From the NCBI RefSeq assembly GCF_001424025.1, contig NZ_LMPZ01000002.1:480714-544713 (forward strand): a DNA stretch of 64,000 nucleotides, given 5' to 3'. Numbering within the stretch: the stretch's first letter is position 1; each line of letters starts with the position of its first letter. The stretch is from Brevundimonas sp. Leaf363 (GTDB lineage: Bacteria; Pseudomonadota; Alphaproteobacteria; Caulobacterales; Caulobacteraceae). The translations under genes were made by a program, and so were the position numbers. The notes below the pieces were generated by a model. It was not told where the DNA came from. It saw nothing but the letters and a program-made list of their open reading frames with translations, and did no database searches. This document shows, piece by piece, positions 10,734 to 20,081 of this stretch.

Positions 10734-10746
10734 AAAGTCTTCAGCC

Positions 10747-11199
10747 ATGAGTGACGTTGTGCTCACCGGCGGCTGTCAGTGCGGAGCGATCCGATATGCG
10801 CTGTCGGCTGAGCCCTACACCGAGTTCTGCCACTGCGACATGTGCAAGCGGGCGACCGGCGGGGTGTTCGCGGCCCTGTCGGGTGTGCGCAAAGACCAGC
10901 TGACCTGGACCCGTGGCCAGCCCAGCTATTTCCGCAGCTCCAGCCTGTCGAAGCGCGGCTTCTGTCCAGCCTGCGGCACGCCGTTGAGCTTTGACTACGA
11001 CCACAAGGACACCATCGAGGTGACCACCGGCAGTCTGGACACGCCCGAGGCGGCGCCGGTGCAGTCACATTTCGGCGTGGAATCGAAGCTGTCCTGGCTG
11101 AAGCTGTGCGACGGCCTGCCCGAGAAACGCACGGGCGCTAGTCCGGACTCGCCCGTCAACCGGCCCGACTTCCGGCCGCGGCAGGACCCGAACCGCTAG
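10747..11199 (+). CDS. GFA/CENP-V family zinc protein
   Basis: The 150-residue protein has the GFA (glutathione-dependent formaldehyde-activating-like) zinc-binding pattern: [10 protein letters not shown] near the start, then [11 protein letters not shown], and [12 protein letters not shown] further on. These Cys clusters bind zinc. The family fold is clear, but most members lack a proven reaction, so no substrate is claimed. It is inserted between murC and murB on the same strand next to an inverted repeat, and nothing suggests a role in cell-wall synthesis. The ATG at 10747 starts directly at the family's N-terminus. Confidence 0.87.
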   Translation: MSDVVLTGGCQCGAIRYALSAEPYTEFCHCDMCKRATGGVFAALSGVRKDQLTWTRGQPSYFRSSSLSKRGFCPACGTPLSFDYDHKDTIEVTTGSLDTPEAAPVQSHFGVESKLSWLKLCDGLPEKRTGASPDSPVNRPDFRPRQDPNR

Positions 11200-11239
11200 A
11201 GGCCTTGCGCGTCGTCCGGCGAACAGGCATCGCGGCGGC

Positions 11240-12154
11240 ATGAGCGACTGGCGAGACACCCTTCCCGACGTGCGCGGCAAGCTGCTGCGGGACGAGCCTC
11301 TGGGCCCCTACACCTGGTTCCGGGTGGGCGGGGCGGCCGATGCGCTGTTCATACCGGCGGATGCGGACGATCTGGCCGCCTTCCTGAAGGCGCTGGACCC
11401 GGCCGTGCCGGTGACGGTGCTGGGCGTGGGGTCGAACGTCATCGTGCGCGATGGCGGGGTCGAGGGCGTGGTGATCCGGCTGGCCGGCCGCGCCTGGGGG
11501 CAGGTGTCGACCGACGGCCTGACGATCACGGCGGGGTCGGGCGCGCTGGACAGCATGGTGGCGCGGGCCTCCGCCAAGGCGGGGATCGCCGGGCTGGAGT
11601 TCTACGCCGGCATTCCCGGCTCGATCGGCGGCGCCCTGACGATGAACGCCGGCTGCTATGGCTCGGAGACCAAGGACGTGCTGGTCTCGGCCTGGGGGCT
11701 GACGCGGGCGGGCGAGCGCGTGGACTACGCCCTGGCCGATTTCGGCTACTCCTATCGCCATTCCGCGGCGCCGGCCGACATTCTTTGGGTCGAGGCGACC
11801 TACCAAGGCACGGCCGACGAACCGGCGGCGGTGCAGGCCCGCATCGACGCGATCACCAGCCGCCGCGAGACGACCCAGCCGATCCGCGAAAAGACCGGCG
11901 GCTCGACCTTCAAGAACCCGCAGGGCCATTCGTCGTGGAAATTGGTCGATGAGGCCGGCTGGCGCGGGAAGCTGCACGCCGTCACCGGCGGCGGGGCCAA
12001 GTTCTCGGAACTGCACTCCAATTTCATGATCAACCCGGGCGAGGCCACCGCCGCCGACATCGAAGGCCTGGGCGAGGCGGTGCGCGCCGATGTGCTTGGT
12101 AAACTCGGCGTAAACCTCGAATGGGAGATCAAGAGGGTCGGCCGACCCCTCTAG
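11240..12154 (+). CDS. murB: UDP-N-acetylenolpyruvoylglucosamine reductase MurB
   Basis: MurB reduces the enolpyruvyl group of UDP-GlcNAc-enolpyruvate to give UDP-MurNAc, using FAD and NADPH. The 304-residue protein has the FAD-binding [12 protein letters not shown], then [21 protein letters not shown], and the catalytic-Ser motif [10 protein letters not shown] near residue 218. It ends with the C-terminal [13 protein letters not shown] block. It is followed by ddl after 15 bases on the same strand, so they are probably co-transcribed. Confidence 0.97.
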   Translation: MSDWRDTLPDVRGKLLRDEPLGPYTWFRVGGAADALFIPADADDLAAFLKALDPAVPVTVLGVGSNVIVRDGGVEGVVIRLAGRAWGQVSTDGLTITAGSGALDSMVARASAKAGIAGLEFYAGIPGSIGGALTMNAGCYGSETKDVLVSAWGLTRAGERVDYALADFGYSYRHSAAPADILWVEATYQGTADEPAAVQARIDAITSRRETTQPIREKTGGSTFKNPQGHSSWKLVDEAGWRGKLHAVTGGGAKFSELHSNFMINPGEATAADIEGLGEAVRADVLGKLGVNLEWEIKRVGRPL

Positions 12155-12169
12155 ACCCTTCGGATCCCC

Positions 12170-13105
12170 ATGGACCGCCCGCTGTCAGACCTGCACGTCG
12201 CCGTCCTGCTGGGCGGCCTGTCATCGGAACGGGAGGTTTCGCTGAGCTCCGGCAAGGGCTGCGCCGACGCTCTGGAAGGGCAGGTCGCCAGGGTCAGCCG
12301 CGTGGACGCCGGGCGCGATCTGGCCCAGGTGCTGGCGGCGCTTAAGCCTGATGTCGTCCTGAACGCCCTGCACGGGGAATGGGGCGAGGACGGCTGCGTT
12401 CAGGGCATCCTGGAGACCCTGCAGATCCCCTACACCCACTCCGGCGTCCTGGCCTCGGCCCTGACGATGGACAAGGACAAGAGCAAGGCGGTGCTGAAGG
12501 CGGCGGGCGTGCCCGTGCCCGGCGGCGGCCTGTTCGACCGGCGCGCCGTGGCCGCCGGCCACGTGATTGCGCCGCCCTATGTCATCAAGCCGAACGCCGA
12601 GGGCTCGTCCGTCGGGGTCTACCTGGTCAAGGCGGGCGATCCGCCGGTCTCCGGCGTCGGCGCGGACGACTGGACCTACGGCGAGGAGGTCATGGTCGAA
12701 CCCTATATCGCGGGGCGCGAGCTGTGCGTCACCGTGCTGGGCGAGGCGGGCGGCCCGCGCGCCCTGACCGTCACCGACATCACGCCCAAGAAGGGCTTCT
12801 ATGATTATGAGGCGAAGTACGCGCCGGGTGGATCCGTCCACAAGCTTCCGGCCGAGCTGCCGCCGCTGATTTTCGAGCGCTGTCTCAGGCTTTCGGAGCA
12901 GGCGCACACGGCTCTGGGCTGCCGGGGCGTCAGCCGAAGCGACTATCGTTATGACGATGTTAAGGACGTTCTCGTCCTTCTGGAAGTCAACACCCAGCCG
13001 GGCATGACCCCGACCTCGCTCGCACCCGAGCAGGCCGCCCATACCGGACTGGCGTACGAAGACCTGGTTCGGTGGATGGTGGAGGACGCCTCATGCCCGC
13101 GGTAG
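12170..13105 (+). CDS. ddl: D-alanine--D-alanine ligase
   Basis: Ddl joins two D-alanines with ATP to supply the end of the peptidoglycan stem peptide. The 311-residue ATP-grasp protein shows the N-terminal AVLLGGLSSEREVSLSSG, the EGSSVGVYLV loop that contacts ATP and substrate, the VEPYIAGRELCVTVLG strand pair, and the catalytic C-terminal LLEVNTQPGMTPTSL. Its last 13 bases overlap the start of ftsQ, which indicates translational coupling in the division operon. Confidence 0.97.
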   Translation: MDRPLSDLHVAVLLGGLSSEREVSLSSGKGCADALEGQVARVSRVDAGRDLAQVLAALKPDVVLNALHGEWGEDGCVQGILETLQIPYTHSGVLASALTMDKDKSKAVLKAAGVPVPGGGLFDRRAVAAGHVIAPPYVIKPNAEGSSVGVYLVKAGDPPVSGVGADDWTYGEEVMVEPYIAGRELCVTVLGEAGGPRALTVTDITPKKGFYDYEAKYAPGGSVHKLPAELPPLIFERCLRLSEQAHTALGCRGVSRSDYRYDDVKDVLVLLEVNTQPGMTPTSLAPEQAAHTGLAYEDLVRWMVEDASCPR

Positions 13106-13962
13106 TTCGCGGCGGTCGGCGACAGAGTTCCGTTGGTTCCGCGCGCCGCGCCCCGGCGCGGGGCAAGGCCCGCAACGCCCCTGCCACGCCGGGCAAGGTG
13201 TCCGCGATCGGCCGGCTGGATCTGTCGCCCCGCGCCGTCGCCATCAGCCTGGCCGCCGGGGTCGCCCTGCTGATCGGCGTCATGGCCACCGGTGCGCGTG
13301 GCGAGCGCCTGTCCCAAGGCGTCGGCCACACGATCGACCGGATGACCGTCGGCGCCGGCTTCGGGCTGCGCCGCGTCAAGATCGAGGGCGCCTCGGCCGA
13401 GGCCCGCCCGGCGATCGAAAACGCGCTTCAGCTACAGTCCGGCCAAGCGATCCTGCCGATCGACCTGCACGCCGTACAGGCGCAGGTTCAGTCGGTCGGC
13501 TGGGTCAAGGACGTTCAGGTGGTGCGCATGCTGCCCGACACCCTGCTGGTCCGCGTCGTCGAGCATGACCGACTGGCCGTGTGGCAGCTGGACGGCGTCA
13601 ATCGCGTCATCGACGGCCAGGGCCGCGTCATCACCGGCGCCGAGGCTGGCCGCTATCCCGGCTTGCCTCTGGTGGTGGGCAAGGGGGCCGACGAGGCCGC
13701 CGGCGCCATCCTGCCGCTGCTGGCCGAACGGCCGCGCCTGATGAGCCGCGTCGACGCGCTGATCCGTGTCGACGAGCGTCGCTGGAACCTGCGTCTGAAG
13801 GACGGGGCCCTGATCCAGCTGCCCGCGCTCGACCAGGATGCGGCGCTGATCAAGCTGGATGCGCTGGACCAGCGCGAGCGTCTGCTCGACCTTGGCTTTT
13901 CGCGTGTGGATCTGAGAACGCCGGAAGAGGTGGCCCTGCGGCTGCCCGGCGACGGCGTCTGA
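13093..13962 (+). CDS. ftsQ: Cell division protein FtsQ
   Basis: FtsQ is a bitopic inner-membrane protein that links early and late divisome proteins. The 289-residue product has a basic cytoplasmic tail (about 1-48), one membrane helix (about 50-68, AVAISLAAGVALLIGVMA), a POTRA domain beginning LRRVKIEGA, and the FtsQ beta domain with GWVKDVQVVRMLPDTLLVRVVE. The start at 13093 is preferred because GGAGG lies seven bases upstream, inside ddl; it overlaps ddl by 13 bases. The basic 48-residue tail is typical of alphaproteobacterial FtsQ. Confidence 0.95.
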   Translation: MPAVVRGGRRQSSVGSARRAPARGKARNAPATPGKVSAIGRLDLSPRAVAISLAAGVALLIGVMATGARGERLSQGVGHTIDRMTVGAGFGLRRVKIEGASAEARPAIENALQLQSGQAILPIDLHAVQAQVQSVGWVKDVQVVRMLPDTLLVRVVEHDRLAVWQLDGVNRVIDGQGRVITGAEAGRYPGLPLVVGKGADEAAGAILPLLAERPRLMSRVDALIRVDERRWNLRLKDGALIQLPALDQDAALIKLDALDQRERLLDLGFSRVDLRTPEEVALRLPGDGV

Positions 13963-13978
13963 TCGGGGTTCGTGGGGC

Positions 13979-15304
13979 ATGGTGCGTGACAAGACTGCGG
14001 GCGTGAGCGCGCTCGATCCGACGGGCCAGCGGGCCCCGGTGACGGCGGCGCTGGACCTGGGCCATGGCAAGGTCAGCTGCTTCATCATGAAGCCGGACGG
14101 CGTGCGCCGGGCCGATCGCACCATCCGCGTGGCGGGGGCCAGCCACGTCCAGTCCAAGGGCGTGCGCGGGGGGGCGATCATCAGCATCGACGACGCCGCC
14201 CAGGCCATCGGCCATGCGGTCGAGCGGGCCGAGCGCGCCGCCGGCAGCCCGGTGACCGGCGTGGTCGTCACCACCGCCATCGGCCAGATGGCCAGCCACC
14301 GCGTCCGCGCCACCGTGTCCCTGGGCGCCGCGCCGGTCGGTGACGCCGATCTGGCGCGCGCCATCGCCCTGGCCCTGGCCCAGATCAAGCTGCCGCATCG
14401 CCGGCCCATCCATGTCCTGCCCATCACCTGGTCGGTGGACGGCGCGCGCGGCGTGCACGATCCGCGCGCCATGCGCGGCGGCGCTCTGGGGCTGGACCTG
14501 CTGGTCGTGTCGATGGCCGAGAGCGCCTTCGCCGCCCTGGGCCACTGCCTGGAGCTGGCGCATCTGGACCTGCAGGGCGTGGTCGCCGCACCGGTCGCCG
14601 CCTCGCTGGCCGCGCTTGAAGAAGATGAGATGGAGCTGGGCTGCACCTGCATCGACATGGGCGCCGGCTCGACGTCGGCCGCCGTCTGGGGCGACCGCAG
14701 CCTGCTTCACATCGAAAGCCTGAACGTCGGCGGCGACCACGTCACCAGCGACATCGCGCGCGGTCTGTCGACGTCGCGTGCGGGCGCCGAGCGCCTGAAG
14801 ACCTTGCACGGCTCGGCCATGGCCAGCGCCAACGAGGATCGTGAGATGCTGGAGGCGCCGCCGCGCGGCGAGGACGCCTCGGCCGGCCCGGTCGTGGTGC
14901 CCCGCGCCATGCTGAAGACCGTTATCGCGCCGCGCGTCGAGGAGACCCTGGAGCTGGTGCGCGACCGCCTGCGGGCCGCCGGCGTCGGGCTGGAGCCCGG
15001 CACAGGCCTGGTTCTGACCGGCGGCGCCAGCCAGCTGAACGGCGTACGCGAGGCGGCGGTGCGGGTGTTCGATCGCCCGGTGCGCCTGGGCCGTCCGCAG
15101 CGCGCGCCGCACATGGCGGACGCCGCCTCGGGCCCGGCCTTCTGCGCCAACGCCGGCGTGCTGCTTCGCGCCGCCTATGGCCCGCGCGAAGCGGTGTCGG
15201 CCCGCAAGTTGATGAGCCGCCAGATCACGGCCGCCGATGCGCCCCGCGTGCATCAGGGCAGCGTGGTGGGCCGTGTGGCCGGATGGCTGCGCGACAACCT
15301 CTGA
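13979..15304 (+). CDS. ftsA: Cell division protein FtsA
   Basis: FtsA is an actin-like ATPase that tethers FtsZ filaments to the inner membrane. The 441-residue protein has the phosphate-1 motif AALDLGHGKVSCFI near residue 21, the second phosphate/adenosine stretch CIDMGAGSTSAAVW, and LVLTGGASQLNGV. It ends with a short amphipathic helix (VVGRVAGWLRDNL), the usual membrane-targeting sequence. The stretch TIRVAGASHVQSKGVRGG and the following helices form the 1C domain. It lies 16 bases after ftsQ; the 187-base gap before ftsZ holds separate promoter elements. Confidence 0.96.
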   Translation: MVRDKTAGVSALDPTGQRAPVTAALDLGHGKVSCFIMKPDGVRRADRTIRVAGASHVQSKGVRGGAIISIDDAAQAIGHAVERAERAAGSPVTGVVVTTAIGQMASHRVRATVSLGAAPVGDADLARAIALALAQIKLPHRRPIHVLPITWSVDGARGVHDPRAMRGGALGLDLLVVSMAESAFAALGHCLELAHLDLQGVVAAPVAASLAALEEDEMELGCTCIDMGAGSTSAAVWGDRSLLHIESLNVGGDHVTSDIARGLSTSRAGAERLKTLHGSAMASANEDREMLEAPPRGEDASAGPVVVPRAMLKTVIAPRVEETLELVRDRLRAAGVGLEPGTGLVLTGGASQLNGVREAAVRVFDRPVRLGRPQRAPHMADAASGPAFCANAGVLLRAAYGPREAVSARKLMSRQITAADAPRVHQGSVVGRVAGWLRDNL

Positions 15305-15365
15305 TATCTCAGACTGTGCCGGGTTTTTTGCGGCCAAGGTTAATGAAATGCCTATTCGGCCGGCC

Positions 15366-15439
15366 GACTCACGCTAGGCGGTAACCTTCCCTTAACGGTG
15401 TTGGGTCTTTCCTTAACGCGCTCATAACCAATGCGAATC
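15366..15439 (+). promoter_or_regulatory. ftsZ promoter region with two CtrA-type boxes and two GANTC sites
   Basis: The ftsA-ftsZ gap holds GTAA-N7-TTAA at 15381-15395 and TTAA-N7-ATAA at 15413-15427. Each differs by one base from the CtrA full site TTAA-N7-TTAA. GANTC sites flank them: GACTC at 15366-15370 and GAATC at 15435-15439. In Caulobacter, CtrA controls ftsZ timing and CcrM methylation of GANTC in its promoter raises ftsZ transcription. Sites are read directly; occupancy and effect are inferred. The leader to the ATG is about 50 bases. Confidence 0.78.
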
Positions 15440-15491
15440 GGCGGGGGCCTCGCATTGGCTGGAACGGGTAGGGTCGGAAGGTCAAAACGAT

Positions 15492-17066
15492 ATGTCTCTC
15501 TCGCTTGTGCGTCCTGAAGCCACTGAACTGAAGCCGAGGATCGTCGTATTCGGCGTAGGCGGCGCCGGCGGCAACGCCGTCAACAACATGATCGACGCCG
15601 GCCTCGAGGGCGTGGAGTTCGTCGTCGCCAACACTGACGCGCAACACCTGTCGTTCGCCAAGACCGATCGCCGCATCCAGCTGGGCGAGACGATCACCCA
15701 GGGCCTCGGCGCCGGCGCCCACCCCGAAGTCGGCATGAACGCCGCCGAGGAGAGCGCCGACGAGATCCATGCGCACCTGGACGGCGCGCACATGGTCTTC
15801 ATCACCGCCGGCATGGGCGGCGGCACCGGCACCGGCGCTGCGCCGATCATCGCCAAATGCGCGCGCGATCGCGGCATCCTGACCGTCGGCGTCGTGACCA
15901 AGCCCTTCACCTTCGAAGGCCGTCACCGCATGCGCCTGGCGGATTCGGGCATCGCCGAGCTTCAACGCTACGTCGACACCCTGATCGTCATTCCGAACCA
16001 GAACTTGTTCCGCGTCGCCAACGAGCGGACCACCTTCGCCGACGCCTTCGGCATGGCTGATCAAGTGCTGCACTCGGGCGTGCGGTCGATCACCGACCTG
16101 ATGATCCTGCCGGGCCTGATCAACCTGGACTTCGCCGACGTCCGCGCCGTCATGTCCGAGATGGGCAAGGCGATGATGGGCACCGGCGAGGCCGCGGGCG
16201 ACGACCGCGCCCTGATGGCGGCCCAGAACGCCATCGCCAACCCGCTGCTGGACGAAACCAGCCTGAAGGGCGCCAAGGCCGTGCTGGTGAACATCACCGG
16301 CGGCCTGGACATGACCCTGCTGGAAGTCGACGAGGCGGCCAACGCCATCTCGGCCGAGGTGGACGCCGACGCCAACATCATCTTCGGCGCCGCCTTCGAT
16401 CCGGCGCTGGAAGGCAAGATCCGCGTCTCGGTGGTCGCCACCGGCATGGACGAGGAAGTCATCGTCCGCGCCCAGCCGACCCCGGCCGCGCCGCCGCTGG
16501 ACGCCCGTCGTCCGACGACGCCGACCATGCCCGCCCCGACCGCCGCGGCCCGCGCTCAGGCCGAGCCGGTCGTCCCCACCTTTCAACGCGCCGCTTCGGC
16601 GGCTCCAGTAACCGCTCAGCAGCCGATCGCCGCTCCGCAACCGGCGCCCGCGCCGCGCCCGGAGCCGGTCATCCATGTGGCCGAAGAACGCGCTCCCGAG
16701 CGCAGTCTGCCGCCGATCGTCGATCCCTGGGTCGAAGAATATGAGTCGCGTCCGGCCGCCGTCGCCGCTTCGGAACCCCGCTACGAGCCGCGGGCCGAGG
16801 CGACCCGCGCCGCCGCGCAGGGCGACCTCTACGCCCCGCGCCGCGAGCCTGAGCCCGAGCCGGCTCAGGACGGGTACGGCTACGACGATCGCGACCACCG
16901 CCGGTCGGGCTGGAGCCTGTTCGGTCGCGGCAAGCGGCCGGCCGCGCCTTCGGCTCCGCAGCCTCAGATGCGCACCACGCAATCGGCCGCACCGGTCGAG
17001 GCCGAACTGGACGCCGCCGAGGACGATCTCGAGATCCCCTCGTTCCTGCGCCGGCTGGCCAACTAG
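15492..17066 (+). CDS. ftsZ: Cell division GTPase FtsZ
   Basis: FtsZ is the tubulin-like GTPase that forms the Z-ring. The 524-residue protein has [13 protein letters not shown] (about 21-33), the tubulin signature GGGTGTG (109-115), and the synergy-region [17 protein letters not shown] stretch. After about residue 325 comes a long Pro/Ala/Arg-rich disordered linker, as in other Caulobacterales. The C-terminal peptide [13 protein letters not shown] binds FtsA and other partners. It has its own promoter region and is followed by two hairpins. The zapA and zauP genes for Z-ring regulators are also in this window. Confidence 0.99.
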   Translation: MSLSLVRPEATELKPRIVVFGVGGAGGNAVNNMIDAGLEGVEFVVANTDAQHLSFAKTDRRIQLGETITQGLGAGAHPEVGMNAAEESADEIHAHLDGAHMVFITAGMGGGTGTGAAPIIAKCARDRGILTVGVVTKPFTFEGRHRMRLADSGIAELQRYVDTLIVIPNQNLFRVANERTTFADAFGMADQVLHSGVRSITDLMILPGLINLDFADVRAVMSEMGKAMMGTGEAAGDDRALMAAQNAIANPLLDETSLKGAKAVLVNITGGLDMTLLEVDEAANAISAEVDADANIIFGAAFDPALEGKIRVSVVATGMDEEVIVRAQPTPAAPPLDARRPTTPTMPAPTAAARAQAEPVVPTFQRAASAAPVTAQQPIAAPQPAPAPRPEPVIHVAEERAPERSLPPIVDPWVEEYESRPAAVAASEPRYEPRAEATRAAAQGDLYAPRREPEPEPAQDGYGYDDRDHRRSGWSLFGRGKRPAAPSAPQPQMRTTQSAAPVEAELDAAEDDLEIPSFLRRLAN

Positions 17067-17080
17067 GTCAGACGTCTGAC

Positions 17081-17107
17081 GGGTTCGGACGAAACAATCC
17101 GAAACCC
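17081..17107 (+). terminator. First hairpin after ftsZ
   Basis: GGGTTCGGA pairs with TCCGAAACCC with one bulged base, and GACTTTC follows. Just before it, 17067-17080 is a perfect 14-base palindrome (GTCAGACGTCTGAC) that begins directly after the ftsZ stop codon. Together they look like a weak terminator or 3'-end stabiliser. Confidence 0.5.
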
Positions 17108-17143
17108 GACTTTCATATCGCACTTGCGAGCAGACGGTTAATC

Positions 17144-17185
17144 AAAGGCCAAGGGGCAATCCGCCCCTTGGCCTTTGGACTTTTT
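17144..17185 (+). terminator. Rho-independent terminator of ftsZ abutting the lpxC start
   Basis: A perfect 14-base-pair stem (17144-17157 with 17163-17176, AAAGGCCAAGGGGC and its complement) with loop AATCC is followed by GGAC and a run of five T (17181-17185). This is a strong intrinsic terminator signal. It ends two bases before the GTG start of lpxC, so the stem covers the place where an lpxC ribosome-binding site would lie. Confidence 0.85.
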
Positions 17186-17187
17186 GC

Positions 17188-18087
17188 GTGCCCCCGAGTC
17201 TCGATCATCTCGAACGGACCGTCGTCGCCCCTGCGATCATCGCGGGCGTCGGCGTGCACACCGGACAGCGCGTGCGCCTGTCCGTGCGTCCGGCGTCGTC
17301 GGGATCGGGCATCACCTTCGTGCGGTCCGACATCACCGACCGCGACAACCGCATCCCGGTCTCGGGCGAGGCGGTGATCGACGCGCGCCTCAACACCATG
17401 ATCGAGAACGCGGCGGGCGTTCGCCTGTCGACCATCGAGCATCTGATGGCCGCCTTCTGCGCCTTGGGCGTCTCGAACGCCGTGGTCGAGGTGGATGGCC
17501 CTGAGCTGCCGATCCTGGACGGCTCGGCCCTGCCGTTCGTTCAACTTCTGGACCGTGCGGGTTTCCGTCGTCAGGAAGCGCCCCTGCGTTACATCGAAAT
17601 CCTGCAGCCGATCCGCGTCGTGGACGGCGACAAGTCGGCTGCCCTGCTGCCGTGCGACCGCTATGAGATGCGGTTCGAGATCGACTTCCCCACGCCGGTC
17701 ATCGGCAACCAGGTCGTGGACTTCGTCGTCGACGAGGCGACGTTCCGCAGCGAGATCATGGCCGCCCGCACCTTCGGCTTCGCCCACGAGGTCGAGGAGC
17801 TGCGCCGCGCCGGCCTGGCTCGCGGCGGCTCGCTGGAGAACGCCGTGGTCATCGACGGCGACCACATTCTGAACCCCGAAGGCCTGCGGATGGAACGCGA
17901 GTTCGTGCGCCACAAGGCTTTGGACGCCATCGGCGACCTGTACGTTCTCGGCGCGCCGATCCTGGGCCGCTACGAGGGCGTGCGCGCCGGCCACGCGGTC
18001 AACAACAAGCTGGTGCGCGCCCTGCTGGCCCAGCCGAACGCCTGGCGCGAGACCATCCTGGCCCCGCAGTTGGCGCAGGTCGGCTAG
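17188..18087 (+). CDS. lpxC: UDP-3-O-acyl-N-acetylglucosamine deacetylase LpxC
   Basis: LpxC is the zinc hydrolase of the committed step of lipid A synthesis. The 299-residue protein has GVGVHTGQRVRL at the N-terminus and the zinc-ligand motif STIEHLMAAF (about 71-80). LDGSALPFVQLL follows, and RHKALDAIGDLY in the C-terminal half carries the second zinc His and the Asp. The GTG at 17188 is chosen because it is the only start before the conserved N-terminus. No clear Shine-Dalgarno sequence is seen and the ftsZ terminator occupies that space. It ends one base from the convergent exonuclease III gene. Confidence 0.95.
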   Translation: MPPSLDHLERTVVAPAIIAGVGVHTGQRVRLSVRPASSGSGITFVRSDITDRDNRIPVSGEAVIDARLNTMIENAAGVRLSTIEHLMAAFCALGVSNAVVEVDGPELPILDGSALPFVQLLDRAGFRRQEAPLRYIEILQPIRVVDGDKSAALLPCDRYEMRFEIDFPTPVIGNQVVDFVVDEATFRSEIMAARTFGFAHEVEELRRAGLARGGSLENAVVIDGDHILNPEGLRMEREFVRHKALDAIGDLYVLGAPILGRYEGVRAGHAVNNKLVRALLAQPNAWRETILAPQLAQVG

Positions 18088-18088
18088 G

Positions 18089-18865
18089 CTAAAGGCTCAG
18101 CTCGATCCACGTCGGCGCGTGGTCGCTGGCCTTTTCTTCGCCCCGCACAGACTTGTCGACGCCTGCGTCCGTCAGCCGGGCGGCCGCGTTCGGGTTCAGC
18201 AGCAGGTGGTCGATGCGCATGCCGGCGTCGCGCTCCCACGCCTGGCGGAAGTATTGCCAGAAGGTCCAGGGCGGCGGATCGTCGGGGAAACGCTCGCGCA
18301 CTGCGTCCGACCAGCCGGCGTCCAGCAAGCGGGCGAAGGCGGCGCGGCTCTCGGGCTGGAGCAGGGCGTTCTTCTTCCAGGAGCGGCTGTTGTAGATGTC
18401 GGCCTCGGTCGGCACGACATTGAAGTCGCCGGCCAGGACGACGGGCGCGTCGGTGTCGAGGAGCGTCGCCGCGTGAGCGATCAGGCGCTCCATCCAGGCC
18501 AGCTTGTAGGCGAACTTGGGTCCCGGTTGCGGATTGCCGTTGGGCAGGTAGAGGCAGCCGATCAGCACGCCGTTCACGGCCGCCTCGATGTAGCGGCTCT
18601 GGGCGTCCCTTGGGTCGCCGGGCAGGGCGCGGCGGGTGACGACGGGCGGGCCCTGGCGCGACAGGATGGCCACGCCGTTCCAGCGGTGCTCGCCCTTCCA
18701 GACCGCCTCGTAGCCCGCGTCGCGAATGGCGGCGGCGGGAAATTGAGTGTCCGTCGCCTTCAACTCCTGCAGGCAGACGACGTCCGGCTGGGCGTCCTTC
18801 AGCCACGACAGAAGGTTGGGCAGTCGGGTGTTGACGCCGTTGATGTTGAAGGTCGCGATGCGCAC
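18089..18865 (-). CDS. xthA: Exodeoxyribonuclease III (AP endonuclease)
   Basis: The 258-residue protein is an Exo III family AP endonuclease, which cuts DNA at abasic sites left by glycosylases and trims blocked 3' ends. Landmarks are MRIATFNINGVNTRL, the metal-binding Glu in CLQELKATD, the catalytic region NVVPTEADIYN inside LAGDFNVVPTE, RIDHLLL, and the C-terminal SDHAPTWIEL. It is the last gene of a minus-strand run of lipoprotein, purT and xth, 15 bases after purT. It could act after MutY, Tag and the uracil/hypoxanthine glycosylases in this window. Confidence 0.95.
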   Translation of the reverse strand: MRIATFNINGVNTRLPNLLSWLKDAQPDVVCLQELKATDTQFPAAAIRDAGYEAVWKGEHRWNGVAILSRQGPPVVTRRALPGDPRDAQSRYIEAAVNGVLIGCLYLPNGNPQPGPKFAYKLAWMERLIAHAATLLDTDAPVVLAGDFNVVPTEADIYNSRSWKKNALLQPESRAAFARLLDAGWSDAVRERFPDDPPPWTFWQYFRQAWERDAGMRIDHLLLNPNAAARLTDAGVDKSVRGEEKASDHAPTWIELSL

Positions 18866-18880
18866 GCGACCTGAACGCGC

Positions 18881-20077
18881 CTAGGCCCGAACCGGCTTCA
18901 CCTTCGACGCCGCTTCGCGCGCGCGTTCGCGGGCTTCCTGGACGCTGGCCCCCGTCGCGGTCGCGACGCCCATGCGGCGGCGTTCGAAGGCTTCCGGCTT
19001 GCCGAACAGACGCAGGTCCGCACCGGGCACCGACAGGGCCTCGGCGACGCCCTCGAAGGCGATGCCCACCGCGTCCATGCCGCCATAGATGACCGCGCTG
19101 GCGGCGATGTCGCGGCGCGTGACATCGACGGGCAGTTCGAGGATGGCGCGGGCGTGCAGGGCGAACTCGCTGAAGGTCTGGCTGGCCAAGGTGACCAGGC
19201 CGGTGTCGTGCGGGCGCGGCGAAACCTCCGAGAACCACACCTGGTCGCCCTTCACGAACAACTCGACGCCGAAGAGGCCCAGGCCGCCCAGCGATCCGGT
19301 GACGCGGCCGGCGATGTCCTGGGCGGCGCTGAGGGCCATCGGGCTCATGGCCTGGGGCTGCCAGCTCTCGACATAGTCGCCCTTGACCTGGCGATGGCCG
19401 ATCGGGTCGCAGAAGTCGGTGCGGACCTGGCCGTCGGCGCCGATCGAACGGACGGTCAGCAGGGTGATCTCATAGTCGAAGTCGATGCGCCCCTCGACGA
19501 TGACGCGGGCGGTCTCGACCCGGCCGCCGGACTGGGCGTAGGCCCAGGCGTTGGGCGCATCCTCCATCGCCTCGACGAAGGACTGGCCCTTGCCGGACGA
19601 CGACATCACCGGCTTGACGAAGACGGGCAGGCCGATCTCGTCAGCGGCGGCGGCCAGTTCGGCGGCCGAGCCGGCGAAGGCGTAGGGGCTGGTTGGCAGA
19701 CCCAGCTCCTCGGCGGCCAGCCGGCGGATGCCTTCGCGGTTCATGGTCAGCTGGGTGGCGCGCGCGGTCGGGATGACGGTGGCTAGGCCGGCAGCCTCGA
19801 TCTGGGCCAGAACCTCGGTGGCGATAGCCTCGATCTCCGGCACTATGATGTGCGGCGCCTCGGCCAGGATGACGCCGTTCAGCACCTGCGGATCGGTCAT
19901 CGGGATGACATGGCTGCGGTGCGCCACCTGCATGGCCGGCGCGTTGGGATAGCGGTCGACCGCGATGACCTCGGCGCCCAGGCGCTGAAGCTCGATGGCC
20001 ACCTCCTTGCCCAGCTCGCCGGAGCCCAGCAGCATGACGCGAACGGCGGTGTCGGACAGGGGCGTGCCGAGCTTCAT
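18881..20077 (-). CDS. purT: Formate-dependent GAR transformylase PurT
   Basis: PurT makes formylglycinamide ribonucleotide from GAR using ATP and free formate, the folate-independent alternative to PurN. The 398-residue ATP-grasp protein begins [20 protein letters not shown]. It has [18 protein letters not shown], the phosphate loop [11 protein letters not shown], and FFGVELF-type metal-site residues in [27 protein letters not shown]. The start at 20077 has AAGGAG upstream and gives the normal N-terminus; an in-frame ATG at 20161 lies inside the upstream lipoprotein gene. That gene ends only four bases before this start. PurU, a formate source, is also in this window. Confidence 0.95.
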   Translation of the reverse strand: MKLGTPLSDTAVRVMLLGSGELGKEVAIELQRLGAEVIAVDRYPNAPAMQVAHRSHVIPMTDPQVLNGVILAEAPHIIVPEIEAIATEVLAQIEAAGLATVIPTARATQLTMNREGIRRLAAEELGLPTSPYAFAGSAAELAAAADEIGLPVFVKPVMSSSGKGQSFVEAMEDAPNAWAYAQSGGRVETARVIVEGRIDFDYEITLLTVRSIGADGQVRTDFCDPIGHRQVKGDYVESWQPQAMSPMALSAAQDIAGRVTGSLGGLGLFGVELFVKGDQVWFSEVSPRPHDTGLVTLASQTFSEFALHARAILELPVDVTRRDIAASAVIYGGMDAVGIAFEGVAEALSVPGADLRLFGKPEAFERRRMGVATATGASVQEARERAREAASKVKPVRA

Positions 20078-20081
20078 CGAT

